Assembly (NCBI RefSeq): GCF_028864635.1
Contig: NZ_CP104850.1
Location: 936,001-1,000,000, forward strand
DNA from: Cloacibacterium sp. TD35
GTDB lineage: Bacteria; Bacteroidota; Bacteroidia; Flavobacteriales; Weeksellaceae
DNA length: 64,000 nt
Reading direction: 5' to 3'
The stretch's first letter is position 1. Every line of letters starts with the position of its first letter. Both the position numbers and the translations under genes were made by a program. The notes below the pieces were generated by a model, which was given only the letters and a program-made list of their open reading frames with translations, ran no database searches and had not been told where the DNA came from. Shown here piece after piece: positions 44,242 through 55,268 of the stretch.

Positions 44242-44787
44242 ATGTCAAGAATTGGTAAATCAATTATAGAAATTCCTGCAGGTGTTACAGTTACTGTAAA
44301 CGATAATGTAGTAACTGTGAAAGGTCCTAAAGGAGAACTTTCTCAAGAAATTACAGGCGGAATTACTCTTGAGCAAGAAGATGGTAAAATCACTGTAAGT
44401 AGACCATCTGAAGCTAAAAATCATAAAGCATTACACGGTCTTTACAGAGCGTTAATCAATAATATGGTGGTAGGAACCTCAGAAGGTTTCACAAAAAAAT
44501 TAGAATTAGTAGGGGTAGGTTATAGAGCATCTCACTCTGGTCAAAAACTAGAATTAGCTCTAGGTTTCTCTCACGGTATCGTACTAGAACTTCCAAAAGA
44601 AATCACAGTAGATACTTTAACAGAAAAAGGTAAAAACCCAATCATCACTTTGTCTTCTTATGACAAACAATTATTGGGAATGGTGGCTGCTAAAATTCGC
44701 TCATTCAGAAAACCAGAACCATACAAAGGTAAAGGTGTGAAATTCGTTGGTGAAATAATTAGACGTAAAGCTGGTAAATCTGCTTAA
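44242..44787 (+). CDS. rplF: 50S ribosomal protein L6
   Basis: 181 aa, duplicated L6 fold near the GTPase centre. [15 protein letters not shown] start and [25 protein letters not shown] end are complete. Confidence 0.98.
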   Translation: MSRIGKSIIEIPAGVTVTVNDNVVTVKGPKGELSQEITGGITLEQEDGKITVSRPSEAKNHKALHGLYRALINNMVVGTSEGFTKKLELVGVGYRASHSGQKLELALGFSHGIVLELPKEITVDTLTEKGKNPIITLSSYDKQLLGMVAAKIRSFRKPEPYKGKGVKFVGEIIRRKAGKSA

Positions 44788-44798
44788 AAATTAAGACA

Positions 44799-45152
44799 AT
44801 GGCATTAACAAAAGTACAAAAAAGAGATAGAATTAAAAGAAGAGTAAGAGGCAAAATCTCTGGAACTTCTTCAGCGCCAAGACTTTCTGTTTACAAGAGT
44901 AACAAAGAAATCTACGCTCAATTAATTGACGATAAAGAAGGTAAAACTTTAGTAGCTGCTTCTTCTAGAGAGAAAGGAGTAGATGCTAATGGAACTAAAA
45001 CTGAAGTTGCAACTGCAGTAGGTAAGAAAATTGCTGAAAAAGCTATAGCTGCTGGATTTGAAAAAGTAGTTTTTGATAGAAACGGTTTCGTATATCACGG
45101 TAGAGTAAAAGCTCTTGCAGACGGTGCTAGAGAAGGTGGTTTGAAATTTTAA
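44799..45152 (+). CDS. rplR: 50S ribosomal protein L18
   Basis: 117 aa 5S rRNA-binding protein. [25 protein letters not shown] start and [24 protein letters not shown] end. Confidence 0.98.
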   Translation: MALTKVQKRDRIKRRVRGKISGTSSAPRLSVYKSNKEIYAQLIDDKEGKTLVAASSREKGVDANGTKTEVATAVGKKIAEKAIAAGFEKVVFDRNGFVYHGRVKALADGAREGGLKF

Positions 45153-45165
45153 AAATTAAAAAATT

Positions 45166-45687
45166 ATGTTAGGATTAGATAATATAGAAAGAGTAAAACC
45201 AGGTGGTCTAGAACTTAAAGATCGTCTAGTTGCCGTAAACAGAGTAACTAAAGTAACCAAAGGAGGTAGAGCTTTCGGATTTTCTGCAATCGTAGTAGTA
45301 GGTAATGAAGACGGTGTAATCGGTTTCGGTTTAGGTAAATCTAAAGAAGTTGCTTCTGCTATTGCTAAAGCAGTAGAAGATGCTAAGAAAAATTTAGTGA
45401 AAGTTCCTGTAATGAATCATACAATCCCTCACCAAACTTCTGCTAGATACGGTGGTGCTGATATCTTCTTAAGACCAGCTTCTCACGGTACAGGATTAAT
45501 CGCAGGAGGTGCGGTAAGAGCGGTACTAGAATCTGCAGGAGTACATGATGTACTTTCAAAATCTAAAGGTTCTTCTAACCCTCACAATGTGGTAAAGGCA
45601 ACTTTCAAAGCATTGTTAGATATCAGAAGACCAGAAGAAATTGCAAGAATGAGAGGAATTTCTTTAACTAAAGTGTTTAACGGTTAA
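45166..45687 (+). CDS. rpsE: 30S ribosomal protein S5
   Basis: 173 aa, translational accuracy protein at the mRNA entry channel. [21 protein letters not shown] and the [20 protein letters not shown] helix are unaltered. Confidence 0.98.
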   Translation: MLGLDNIERVKPGGLELKDRLVAVNRVTKVTKGGRAFGFSAIVVVGNEDGVIGFGLGKSKEVASAIAKAVEDAKKNLVKVPVMNHTIPHQTSARYGGADIFLRPASHGTGLIAGGAVRAVLESAGVHDVLSKSKGSSNPHNVVKATFKALLDIRRPEEIARMRGISLTKVFNG

Positions 45688-45698
45688 TTTTTTATATC

Positions 45699-45878
45699 AT
45701 GGCAACAATTAAAATCAAACAAGTAAGAAGTGCTATCAAAAGACCTAAAGTACAAAAAGATACTTTAGTAGCTCTTGGTCTTAAAAAATTAAACCAAGTT
45801 GTAGAACACGAAGCTACTCCATCTATCTTAGGTATGGTAGCTGCAGTGAGACATTTAGTAGAAGTACAGGAAAACTAA
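45699..45878 (+). CDS. rpmD: 50S ribosomal protein L30
   Basis: 59 aa small protein easily missed because of its length. It starts MATIKIKQVRSAIKRPK and ends RHLVEVQEN, with the conserved TLVALGLKKLNQVVEH stretch. 11 bp after rpsE and 15 bp before rplO, the normal spc order. Confidence 0.96.
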   Translation: MATIKIKQVRSAIKRPKVQKDTLVALGLKKLNQVVEHEATPSILGMVAAVRHLVEVQEN

Positions 45879-45893
45879 TTAAATTTTAACAAA

Positions 45894-46340
45894 ATGAATT
45901 TAAATAATATTCAACCAGCATCTGGAGCTACTCATAATTCAAAAAGAGTAGGTAGAGGACAAGGTAGTGGCAAAGGTGGTACATCTACAAAAGGTCACAA
46001 AGGTCAAAAATCAAGAGCTGGTTACTCACAGAAAATAGGTTTTGAAGGTGGTCAGATGCCTTTACAAAGAAGATTACCAAAATTCGGATTTAATAACATT
46101 AACAGAAAAGAATACAGAGCTATTAATCTAGATACTATTCAAGCATTAGTAGACGCTAAAAATCTTTCTGAAGTTACTAAAGAAGTATTGGTAGAAAATG
46201 GTTTATCTTCTAAAAATGAATTAGTGAAAATTATGGGTAGAGGAGAACTTAAATCTTCTGTTTCTATTTCTGCTAACAAATTCACTAAATCTGCTGAAGA
46301 GGCAATCTCTAAAGCAGGAGGTAAAGCGATCACTCTTTAA
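45894..46340 (+). CDS. rplO: 50S ribosomal protein L15
   Basis: 148 aa. Gly/Lys-rich N-terminus (RVGRGQGSGKGGTSTKGHKG) and GFEGGQMPLQRRLPKFGF core. 9 bp before secY, as in most bacteria. Confidence 0.98.
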   Translation: MNLNNIQPASGATHNSKRVGRGQGSGKGGTSTKGHKGQKSRAGYSQKIGFEGGQMPLQRRLPKFGFNNINRKEYRAINLDTIQALVDAKNLSEVTKEVLVENGLSSKNELVKIMGRGELKSSVSISANKFTKSAEEAISKAGGKAITL

Positions 46341-46349
46341 TAAAAACAA

Positions 46350-47729
46350 ATGAAAGGTTTTATTCAAACACTTAAAAACATCTGGAGTTTACAAGAATTG
46401 AGGGACAAGATTATTGTCACTCTTTCTTTGATTCTAGTATATAGATTTGCTTCTTATATTTCTCTACCAGCTATTAACATGGCAGAAGTAGGAAATTTAT
46501 TAGATCATTTTCAAAAACAAGGTGGCGGTAAACAAGCTGCAGGTCTATTAGGTCTATTATCATCATTTACTGGAGGGGCTTTCAGTCATGCTTCAATCAT
46601 GGCTCTAGGAATCATGCCGTACATTTCTGCATCTATTATTGTGCAGCTTATGGGAATGGCAATTCCTTATTTACAGAAACTTCAGAAAGATGGTGAAAGT
46701 GGTAGAAAAACCTTAAATCAAATTACAAGATGGTTAACAATAGGTGTTTGTCTCGTACAAGCACCATTTTACCTAGGTACTATTACACAGGTTTTTTTAC
46801 CTTACGAACAATTTAGATCTGCGTATTATATTGATCCGCAATCTATTGCATTTTATGTTCCAAGTGTAGTGATATTAGTTGCAGGTTCTATCTTTGCAAT
46901 GTGGTTAGGAGAAAAAATTACAGATAAAGGCATTGGTAACGGGATTTCTATCTTAATCATGGTAGGGATTCTAGCAGGTTTACCAACTGCATTTTTACAA
47001 GAATTTACTACTCAAACAGGAAACGGAGGTTTAGGAAGCATCATGATTCTAATCGAAGTTTTATTCTGGTTGGTAGTAATCTTATTAGCAATTGTACTAT
47101 CAGTAGCAGTAAGAAAAATTCCTATTCAGTATGTAAGTAGAGCTCACGCAACAGGTGGTTCAAACAGAAATTTATTACAAGGAGCAAGACAATGGATTCC
47201 TCTAAAAGTAAATGCATCTGGAGTAATGCCACTAATTTTCGCACAAGCATTAATGTTTGTTCCAGGTTTGTTAACTAAATTCGATGATACCAATACTTTC
47301 TTAGCAGGATTTAAAAATCCATTCAGCTGGCAGTATAATGTATTATTAGTAATTTTAATTATCATCTTCTCTTACTTCTATACAGCCATCACTATTCCAG
47401 TGAATCAAATGGCAGATGACTTAAAGAGAAATGGAGGTTTAATACCGAAAGTAAGACCAGGACAAGAGACTGCAAATTACTTAGATGATATTTTATCTAA
47501 AATAACCTTGCCAGGTGCGTTTTTTTTATCTATCTTTGCAATCCTTCCAGCTTTAGTGCATGGAGGCTTTGTTCAGACTGAAGGATTCTCCCATTTTTTC
47601 GGAGGAACTTCTTTATTGATCATGGTAGGAGTAATTTTAGATACAGTTCAGCAAATCAACACGTATTTGTTGAACCATCACTATGATGGATTGATGCAAT
47701 CTAAATTATCTAGAACATCAAACTTATAA
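46350..47729 (+). CDS. secY: preprotein translocase subunit SecY
   Basis: 459 aa ten-TM channel of the Sec translocon in the inner membrane. The plug region, the GIMPYISASIIVQLM helix, the cytoplasmic DGESGRKTLNQITR loop and a late PGQETANYLDDILSKITLPG loop are present. Co-expression with ribosomal proteins is the usual arrangement. infA follows after 9 bp, with no adk or map between. Confidence 0.97.
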   Translation: MKGFIQTLKNIWSLQELRDKIIVTLSLILVYRFASYISLPAINMAEVGNLLDHFQKQGGGKQAAGLLGLLSSFTGGAFSHASIMALGIMPYISASIIVQLMGMAIPYLQKLQKDGESGRKTLNQITRWLTIGVCLVQAPFYLGTITQVFLPYEQFRSAYYIDPQSIAFYVPSVVILVAGSIFAMWLGEKITDKGIGNGISILIMVGILAGLPTAFLQEFTTQTGNGGLGSIMILIEVLFWLVVILLAIVLSVAVRKIPIQYVSRAHATGGSNRNLLQGARQWIPLKVNASGVMPLIFAQALMFVPGLLTKFDDTNTFLAGFKNPFSWQYNVLLVILIIIFSYFYTAITIPVNQMADDLKRNGGLIPKVRPGQETANYLDDILSKITLPGAFFLSIFAILPALVHGGFVQTEGFSHFFGGTSLLIMVGVILDTVQQINTYLLNHHYDGLMQSKLSRTSNL

Positions 47730-47738
47730 AAAACATCT

Positions 47739-47954
47739 ATGGCAAAACAAAAACATATAGAACAAGATGGCGTTATAGTGGAAGCACTATCTAACGCCAT
47801 GTTCCGTGTGGAACTGGAAAATGGGCATGTTCTCATCGCTCATATTTCAGGGAAAATGAGAATGCATTACATAAAACTTTTACCAGGAGACAAGGTAAAA
47901 TTAGAACTCTCTCCTTATGATTTATCAAAAGGAAGAATAACATTTAGATATTAA
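47739..47954 (+). CDS. infA: translation initiation factor IF-1
   Basis: 71 aa OB-fold factor that occupies the A site during initiation. [23 protein letters not shown] and KLSPYDL-type end are diagnostic ([18 protein letters not shown]). Confidence 0.98.
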   Translation: MAKQKHIEQDGVIVEALSNAMFRVELENGHVLIAHISGKMRMHYIKLLPGDKVKLELSPYDLSKGRITFRY

Positions 47955-47965
47955 ATTAAATACTA

Positions 47966-48082
47966 ATGAAAGTTAGAGCATCAATTAAAAAAAGAAGTGC
48001 AGATTGCAAAATCGTAAGAAGAAAAGGCAGATTGTACATTATTAACAAGAAGAACCCAAAATTTAAACAAAGACAAGGCTAA
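47966..48082 (+). CDS. rpmJ: 50S ribosomal protein L36, zinc-free variant
   Basis: 38 aa: [20 protein letters not shown] through to KFKQRQG. Three of the four zinc ligands of classical L36 are missing (only C14 remains), so it should not bind zinc. It sits between infA and rpsM, the usual place. Confidence 0.95.
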   Translation: MKVRASIKKRSADCKIVRRKGRLYIINKKNPKFKQRQG

Positions 48083-48091
48083 AATTAAATT

Positions 48092-48469
48092 ATGGCGAGA
48101 ATTTCAGGTATTGATTTACCAAAAAACAAAAGAGGCGTTATCGGTTTAACTTACATTTATGGAATTGGTAGAAGCACAGCTTCTGAAATCCTTAAACATG
48201 CCGGTATCAGCGAAGACAAGAAAGTCAACGAATGGAATGACGATGAATTGGCTGCAATCAGAAATTACATCACTGAAAACATTAAAGTAGAAGGTGAATT
48301 ACGTTCTGAAGTGCAATTGAACATCAAGAGATTGATGGACATAGGTTGCCAACGAGGAATACGTCACAGACTGGGATTACCTTTAAGAGGCCAAAGAACG
48401 AAAAACAATTCTAGAACCCGTAAAGGAAAGAGAAAAACAGTTGCTAACAAGAAAAAAGCAAGTAAATAA
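48092..48469 (+). CDS. rpsM: 30S ribosomal protein S13
   Basis: 125 aa head protein contacting P-site tRNA and S19. [23 protein letters not shown] start and [22 protein letters not shown] end. Head of the alpha-type segment. Confidence 0.98.
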   Translation: MARISGIDLPKNKRGVIGLTYIYGIGRSTASEILKHAGISEDKKVNEWNDDELAAIRNYITENIKVEGELRSEVQLNIKRLMDIGCQRGIRHRLGLPLRGQRTKNNSRTRKGKRKTVANKKKASK

Positions 48470-48485
48470 TCTTTAGATTAGAATT

Positions 48486-48875
48486 ATGGCAAAACAAACT
48501 AAAGTAGTTAAAAAAAGAAAAGTAAAAGTAGAAGCAATTGGTGAAGCACATATCCAAGCTTCTTTCAATAATATTATTATTTCTTTGACAAACAAAAACG
48601 GAGAAGTAATTTCTTGGTCTTCTGCCGGTAAAATGGGATTCAGAGGTTCTAAAAAGAATACTCCATTCGCAGCTCAAATGGCTGCAGAAAATTGCTCTTC
48701 AGTAGCTTATGAAGCTGGTTTAAGAAGAGTAAAGGTGTTTGTGAAAGGTCCAGGTGCAGGTAGAGAATCTGCAATCAGATCTATTCACAATTCAGGAATT
48801 GAAGTTTCAGAAATCATTGACGTGACTCCTATGCCACACAATGGATGTAGACCACCTAAAAGAAGAAGAGTTTAA
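48486..48875 (+). CDS. rpsK: 30S ribosomal protein S11
   Basis: 129 aa platform protein. [32 protein letters not shown] and the [18 protein letters not shown] end are conserved. Confidence 0.98.
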   Translation: MAKQTKVVKKRKVKVEAIGEAHIQASFNNIIISLTNKNGEVISWSSAGKMGFRGSKKNTPFAAQMAAENCSSVAYEAGLRRVKVFVKGPGAGRESAIRSIHNSGIEVSEIIDVTPMPHNGCRPPKRRRV

Positions 48876-48893
48876 TTTTTAGAAATTTAACCT

Positions 48894-49502
48894 ATGGCAA
48901 GATATATTGGACCAAAAACTAAAATTGCACGTAAATTTGGTGCTGCAATTTATGGAGACGATAAAAGTTTCGAAAAAAGAAAAAACCAACCACCAGGACA
49001 ACACGGACCTAACAAAAGAAGAGGTGCTAAAAAATCTGAATATGCAGTACAGTTAGCTGAAAAACAAAAAGCTAAATATACTTACGGTATCTTAGAAAGA
49101 CAATTTGCAAACCTTTTCGATAAAGCGCACAGAAGCAAAGGCGTTACAGGTGAGGTTCTTTTACAATTATGTGAATCTAGATTAGATAACGTAGTATACA
49201 GATTAGGTTTTTCTAAAACCAGAGCTGGTGCTAGACAGTTAGTTTCTCACAGACACGTAACAGTAAACGGAGAAATTGTAAACATCCCTTCATATTTATT
49301 AAAAGCAGGTGACGTAATCGCGATTAGAGAAAAATCTAAATCTCTAGAAGTAATTGCTGATTCATTAGCTTCTAAATCATCTTATGAATGGTTACAATTT
49401 AACGACGAAAAGAAAGAAGGTACTTTTATCTCAGCTCCTGAAAGAATTCAGATCCCTGAAGATATCAAAGAACAGCTAATCGTCGAATTATACTCTAAAT
49501 AA
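48894..49502 (+). CDS. rpsD: 30S ribosomal protein S4, zinc-free type
   Basis: 202 aa primary 16S rRNA binder. The N-terminal domain has no CxxC zinc motif. The S4 RNA-binding domain (about 92-155) has the [27 protein letters not shown] signature. In E. coli S4 represses the alpha operon. Confidence 0.98.
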   Translation: MARYIGPKTKIARKFGAAIYGDDKSFEKRKNQPPGQHGPNKRRGAKKSEYAVQLAEKQKAKYTYGILERQFANLFDKAHRSKGVTGEVLLQLCESRLDNVVYRLGFSKTRAGARQLVSHRHVTVNGEIVNIPSYLLKAGDVIAIREKSKSLEVIADSLASKSSYEWLQFNDEKKEGTFISAPERIQIPEDIKEQLIVELYSK

Positions 49503-49533
49503 TTTTAATCAAATTTTTGCTCAACCCAATATT

Positions 49534-50529
49534 ATGGCAATTTTACAATTCATAAAACCCGACAAAGTAATTCTACTTAATTCTACGGATTTCAAAGGTC
49601 AATTCGAATTTAGACCACTAGAGCCAGGATTCGGACTTACTATCGGTAATGCTTTGAGAAGAGTTTTACTTTCTTCTCTAGAAGGATATGCTATCACATC
49701 TATCAAAATAGAAGGAGTAGAGCACGAATTTTCAACAATTCCAGGTGTAATAGAAGATGTTACTGAAATCATCCTTAACCTTAAGCAATTAAGACTTAAA
49801 GCAAAAGTAGAAAACGCATCAGCAGAACAAGTAAGTGTGAAAATTTCTGGTAAAGAAGTGATCACTGCAGGTGATTTTGCTAGCTCGATGAATAACTTCG
49901 AGGTACTTAATCCAGACTTAGTAATCTGCAACTTGACAAAAGAGGTGTCTTTCGAAATGAATTTCAACATCGATAAAGGAAGAGGTTATGTTCCTTCAGA
50001 ACAAAACAAATCTAACAATGCACCTATAGGAACGATTGCAATTGACTCTATCTTTACTCCTATTAAGAAAGTTCAATATAGCATTGAAAACTATCGTGTA
50101 GAGCAAAAAACAGACTACGAAAAACTTGTATTAGACATTGAGACGGATGGTTCTATCACCCCTCAAAATGCTTTAACTGAAGCTTCTAAGATATTAATTT
50201 ATCACTTTATGTTATTCTCTGATGAGAGAATCACTCTAGAAACTGAAGCTGTAAAAGCATCAATCCAATACGATGAAGAAACCCTTCACACAAGACAATT
50301 ACTTAAGTCTAAATTAGCAGATATGGATCTTTCTGTGAGAGCTCTTAACTGTCTAAAAGCAGCTGAAGTAGAAACTCTAGGTGAACTAGTTTCTTATAGT
50401 AAGTCTGATTTGATGAAATTCAGAAATTTCGGTAAGAAATCATTGACAGAACTTGAAGAACTTGTTCACTCAAAAGGACTAAACTTCGGGTTTGATGTTG
50501 CAAAATATAAGTTAGACGCTGATAAATAA
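49534..50529 (+). CDS. rpoA: RNA polymerase alpha subunit
   Basis: 331 aa. The N-terminal dimerisation domain (about 1-235, with [23 protein letters not shown]) is followed by the alpha-CTD (about 255-325, with [21 protein letters not shown] and [14 protein letters not shown]). Between rpsD and rplQ as usual. Confidence 0.98.
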   Translation: MAILQFIKPDKVILLNSTDFKGQFEFRPLEPGFGLTIGNALRRVLLSSLEGYAITSIKIEGVEHEFSTIPGVIEDVTEIILNLKQLRLKAKVENASAEQVSVKISGKEVITAGDFASSMNNFEVLNPDLVICNLTKEVSFEMNFNIDKGRGYVPSEQNKSNNAPIGTIAIDSIFTPIKKVQYSIENYRVEQKTDYEKLVLDIETDGSITPQNALTEASKILIYHFMLFSDERITLETEAVKASIQYDEETLHTRQLLKSKLADMDLSVRALNCLKAAEVETLGELVSYSKSDLMKFRNFGKKSLTELEELVHSKGLNFGFDVAKYKLDADK

Positions 50530-50538
50530 TCCTTAACA

Positions 50539-51057
50539 ATGAGACACGGAAAAAAATTCAATCACTTAGGTAGAACAGCCTCTCACAGAAGCGCTTTGCT
50601 TTCTAATATGGCATGCTCACTAATTGAACATAAAAGAATAAATACTACTGTTGCTAAAGCTAAAGCTTTAAGAGTATACGTAGAACCTATCTTAACTAAA
50701 GCTAAAGAAGATACTACGCACAACAGAAGAATTGCTTTCTCTTACTTACAAAGTAAAGAAGCGGTTGCAGAACTTTTCAGAACTGTAGCTCCTAAAATTG
50801 CTACCAGAAATGGTGGTTATACTAGAATCATCAAGACTGGTTTCAGACCTGGTGATGCTGCAGATACTGCATTAATCGAGCTTGTAGATTTCAATGAACT
50901 TTACAATCCTAATGCTGAAGAGAAAAAAGCAACTAGAAGAAGCAGAAGATCTACTAAGAAAGAAGCTGCTGCTGTAGTAGCTGCTCCAGTGGTAGAAGAA
51001 ACTGCTGTAGTAGAAGAGCCAAAAGCTGAAGCTACTGAAGAAAAAACTGAAGAATAA
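50539..51057 (+). CDS. rplQ: 50S ribosomal protein L17 with C-terminal extension
   Basis: 172 aa. The conserved L17 core spans about 1-118 ([23 protein letters not shown]). A low-complexity tail of about 55 residues, first basic ([10 protein letters not shown]) then Ala/Val/Glu-rich, is added. Last gene of the cluster, before a terminator. Confidence 0.96.
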   Translation: MRHGKKFNHLGRTASHRSALLSNMACSLIEHKRINTTVAKAKALRVYVEPILTKAKEDTTHNRRIAFSYLQSKEAVAELFRTVAPKIATRNGGYTRIIKTGFRPGDAADTALIELVDFNELYNPNAEEKKATRRSRRSTKKEAAAVVAAPVVEETAVVEEPKAEATEEKTEE

Positions 51058-51078
51058 TTCTCAGAATTTCTATAAATA

Positions 51079-51112
51079 AAAAACCATTCAGATTTCTGAA
51101 TGGTTTTTTTTT
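51079..51112. terminator. terminator of the S10/spc/alpha operon
   Basis: AAACCATTCAG (51081-51091) / CTGAATGGTTT (51096-51106) with T-runs on both strands. It also serves the convergent lipoprotein gene. Confidence 0.88.
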
Positions 51113-51116
51113 ATGC

Positions 51117-51548
51117 TTATTTTTTACGATTTAACTCGAAAATTTGTCCGTTTTGGGTAATGGTTAGTAAATCACCTTTAGATATTGCCTTTATGCCATC
51201 TTTTTCATAAATATCACTTTCGATTTGAGGCAATTCTATCTTGAGTTTATTTCTTTCAATAAGTATAAAGTTACCTTCCTTAGTTCCCGTAGTAAAAGTT
51301 ACACTGGCTTCTGTTCCATCAAAAGCACGATAAACGTACTCCTGTTTTTCAATTTTATTTTCGGTTTTGGTAATCTTGTCCTCTAAATTGGTTTTTTCTA
51401 AAATTATAGAATCTGTTTTGCTTTCTCCATTAGCATCTATTGTTTTGATTACTTTTACTTGCTTTTCTATGGCAGTTTTGTTTTCTTTATCACAGCTGAT
51501 AACACCTATGAAGACTAATATTAAGATATAGTTAAAAGATTTTTTCAT
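51117..51548 (-). CDS. lipoprotein, possibly MliC (lysozyme inhibitor)-like
   Basis: 143 aa lipoprotein; signal peptide and lipobox VISC (Cys19). A Lys/Glu-rich linker (about 20-68) leads to a small domain (about 70-140): YRAFDGTEASVTF, LIERNKLKIELPQI, KDGIKAISKGDLLTI and a QNGQIFEL end. This order resembles the MliC/PliC inhibitor fold (a Tyr-x-x-x-DG start and a KGD turn), but the Cys pair of classical MliC is absent. A similar domain also occurs as a general lipoprotein module, so function is unsure. Confidence 0.55.
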   Translation of the reverse strand: MKKSFNYILILVFIGVISCDKENKTAIEKQVKVIKTIDANGESKTDSIILEKTNLEDKITKTENKIEKQEYVYRAFDGTEASVTFTTGTKEGNFILIERNKLKIELPQIESDIYEKDGIKAISKGDLLTITQNGQIFELNRKK

Positions 51549-51745
51549 TGCAATTTTTTAAAAATTAATAAGTATCTTTAAATAAAATTTGAAGGATTTT
51601 ATGTTTTAAAAATACAAAAAATACCCTACAAAAATCATGAACTCACATTGCTAAATTATGCGTAAATTTGCAATGCAAAAAATAAGAAAAGAGCTGGTCT
51701 TCATTTTTTTGAAAGAGAAGCCCTACAATAGAAACTTTAAAATAG

Positions 51746-53044
<1,299 letters not shown>

Positions 53045-53063
53045 TTTATCTCACATAAATCTG

Positions 53064-53093
53064 AAAAACCTCTTACTTTAGGAGGTTTTTTTA
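53064..53093 (+). terminator. terminator after eno
   Basis: AAAAACCTC (53064-53072) / GAGGTTTTT (53082-53090) plus T-run. Confidence 0.8.
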
Positions 53094-53153
53094 TGAATCC
53101 CATATACTAAATTTATTTTTAAAAACAATACCTATATTAATTTAGCAAGTTTA

Positions 53154-53183
53154 TTGCTGATATAGTAAAAATAAATAGGTTTG
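53154..53183 (+). promoter_or_regulatory. candidate gltA promoter
   Basis: TTG (53154-53156), 19 nt, TAGGTTTG (53176-53183). Leader about 58 nt to the ATG at 53248. Confidence 0.6.
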
Positions 53184-53247
53184 CATAACAGAAAGTTTTC
53201 TCTAAAATTCTTTTTTTCGTATTTTTACTGAAAATATATTCTAAAAC

Positions 53248-54534
53248 ATGTCAGATAATAAAGTTATACTCAATTACGACGGAAATTCTTATGAGTATCC
53301 TATCGTAGAAAGCACAATTGGTGATAGAGGGATTGATATTTCTAAGTTGAGAGATCAAACCGGACTTATTACCTTAGACTTAGGCTATAAAAATACTGGC
53401 GCTACTTTAAGTGATATTACATACTTAGATGGCGATTTAGGAGAACTTTTCTACAGAGGCTATCCTATAGAGCAAATTGCTGAGAAATCTAATTTTACTG
53501 AGGTAATGTACTTATTGCTTCACGGTGAATTACCAAACGCTTCTCAGTTTAACCAATTCGAGAATAACATTAAGAATTACAACTTCGTAGCAGAAGAAAT
53601 GAAAAAAATTCTTGATGCTTTCCCACGTTCTGCGCACCCTATGGGAGTACTTTCAACACTTACTTCTGCGCTTACAGCATTTAATCCTAAAGCTGTAGAC
53701 GTAAAATCTAAAGAAGAAATGGACCATGCTGCAGAATTATTACTAGCTAAGTTCGCTCATCTATGTGCTTGGACTTATAGAAAAACAAATGGCTTCCCTC
53801 TTAATCACGGGGATAACAGTCTAAACTATGTAGAGAATTTCTACAAAATGGCTTTCAGAAGACCATATGAAGAATTCGAAATAGATCCAGTAGTAGTAAA
53901 TGCGTTAGATAAATTATTAATTCTACACGCAGATCACGAACAAAACTGTTCTACTTCTACAGTAAGAATGGTAGGTTCTGCTCACACTGGTTTATTTGCG
54001 TCTATTTCTGCGGGAGTTTCTGCATTATGGGGGCCACTTCACGGTGGGGCAAACCAAGCAGTAATCGAAATGCTAGAAATGATTGAAAAAGATGGTGGAG
54101 ATGTTGCTAAATATGTGAAAAAAGCTAAAGATAAAGAAGACAGCTTCAGATTAATGGGATTCGGACATAGAGTTTACAAAAACTTCGACCCAAGAGCTAA
54201 AATCATCAAAAAAGCTGCAGACGATATCTTAAACAAACTAGGAATTCAAGACAAAGCTCTAGACATTGCAATGCAATTAGAAAGAGTAGCACTAGAAGAT
54301 GATTACTTCGTAGAAAGAAAACTATATCCAAACGTAGATTTCTATTCTGGTATTATCTACAGAGCATTAGGAATTCCTACAGAAATGTTTACGGTAATGT
54401 TCGCATTAGGACGTTTACCAGGATGGATTTCTCAGTGGAAAGAAATGCGTCTTCACGGTGACCCAATTGGTAGACCGAGACAAGTGTATCAAGGTGCTCC
54501 AAAACGTGACTACATTGATATGGCAAACAGATAA
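53248..54534 (+). CDS. gltA: citrate synthase (type II, hexameric-like)
   Basis: 428 aa, first step of the TCA cycle. It has the N-terminal extension of Gram-negative type II enzymes (DNKVILNYDGNSYEYPIVEST). Catalytic residues lie in HADHEQNCSTSTVR, GPLHGGANQAV and MGFGHRVYKNFDPRAK, followed by the late Asp/Arg region YSGIIYRALGIP. Monocistronic between its own promoter and a terminator. Confidence 0.97.
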   Translation: MSDNKVILNYDGNSYEYPIVESTIGDRGIDISKLRDQTGLITLDLGYKNTGATLSDITYLDGDLGELFYRGYPIEQIAEKSNFTEVMYLLLHGELPNASQFNQFENNIKNYNFVAEEMKKILDAFPRSAHPMGVLSTLTSALTAFNPKAVDVKSKEEMDHAAELLLAKFAHLCAWTYRKTNGFPLNHGDNSLNYVENFYKMAFRRPYEEFEIDPVVVNALDKLLILHADHEQNCSTSTVRMVGSAHTGLFASISAGVSALWGPLHGGANQAVIEMLEMIEKDGGDVAKYVKKAKDKEDSFRLMGFGHRVYKNFDPRAKIIKKAADDILNKLGIQDKALDIAMQLERVALEDDYFVERKLYPNVDFYSGIIYRALGIPTEMFTVMFALGRLPGWISQWKEMRLHGDPIGRPRQVYQGAPKRDYIDMANR

Positions 54535-54555
54535 TTTTAATAAAATTATAAAAAG

Positions 54556-54590
54556 AAAACCTCTCAAATTTTGGGAGGTTTTTGTTTTTT
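54556..54590 (+). terminator. terminator after gltA
   Basis: AAACCTCTCAA (54557-54567) / TTGGGAGGTTT (54571-54581), T-rich tail. Confidence 0.75.
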
Positions 54591-54630
54591 ATAAAGGAGA
54601 AGTATATTTGAAAATAGTGTAAATTTAATT

Positions 54631-55077
54631 TTATGGAATAACTAAAATTCCACAAAATTTTAATTTCCCATTTTTTGGTTTAAAATGTAATATTGCACTA
54701 GCGCCTTCAAAATCTGTTTTAGGATTTGGCTTCGCAGTTTGATATCCTAAAGTATATTGATTATTTTCAGAATCATAAATGATATTACTTTTTCTCAAAT
54801 TTTTATAATTTATAATAGGAATTATATCTTGTAAATAGTTGTTAATTTCTTGAAACTTAATTGTTGATTCCATAGAATTATTTTCACAAACAGAGCAATA
54901 GAAATTTTCACAAAAAAAATCTAAAATTTGTTGATTATCCAAAGTTTTATTTTCATAATTTTTTTGTATTGTTTTTAAATTTATTAAAAGTTCTTTTTTA
55001 ATTTCAGACAGATTTTGTTGAGCTTGAAAAGAAAAGAAGCTTGAAAAAAATATTAGAAATAAAAGTCGTTTTTTCAT
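54631..55077 (-). CDS. small exported Cys-rich protein, unknown function
   Basis: 148 aa with a signal peptide (MKKRLLFLIFFSS, ending near QAQ at 20). The mature part has a cluster of three Cys in FCENFYCSVCENN (about 55-67) and a fourth Cys near the C-terminus (KFCGILVIP), which could be disulfide-bonded or bind metal. AT-rich. No homologue recognised. The start and signal peptide are clear. Confidence 0.55.
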   Translation of the reverse strand: MKKRLLFLIFFSSFFSFQAQQNLSEIKKELLINLKTIQKNYENKTLDNQQILDFFCENFYCSVCENNSMESTIKFQEINNYLQDIIPIINYKNLRKSNIIYDSENNQYTLGYQTAKPNPKTDFEGASAILHFKPKNGKLKFCGILVIP

Positions 55078-55241
55078 TTTATATATAGTTTTGTAAATGT
55101 TTCAGCGAATGTTCGAATTCTATAAAGTGGCTTACATCATTATACTCAAATGTATAAAAATTTATAAAACAAATAAAAACGCTCAAAAATCAAAACCCTC
55201 CTGATTTTTTATAAAAATTTCTTTACTTCAAAACCTTTATT

Positions 55242-55249
55242 TATATTTG
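55242..55249 (+). promoter_or_regulatory. candidate -7 element of the amidinotransferase-family gene
   Basis: TATATTTG, an exact TAnnTTTG, 19 nt before the ATG at 55269. No TTTG at the usual distance. Confidence 0.45.
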
Positions 55250-55268
55250 CTTTAAGCAGAAATTATTT

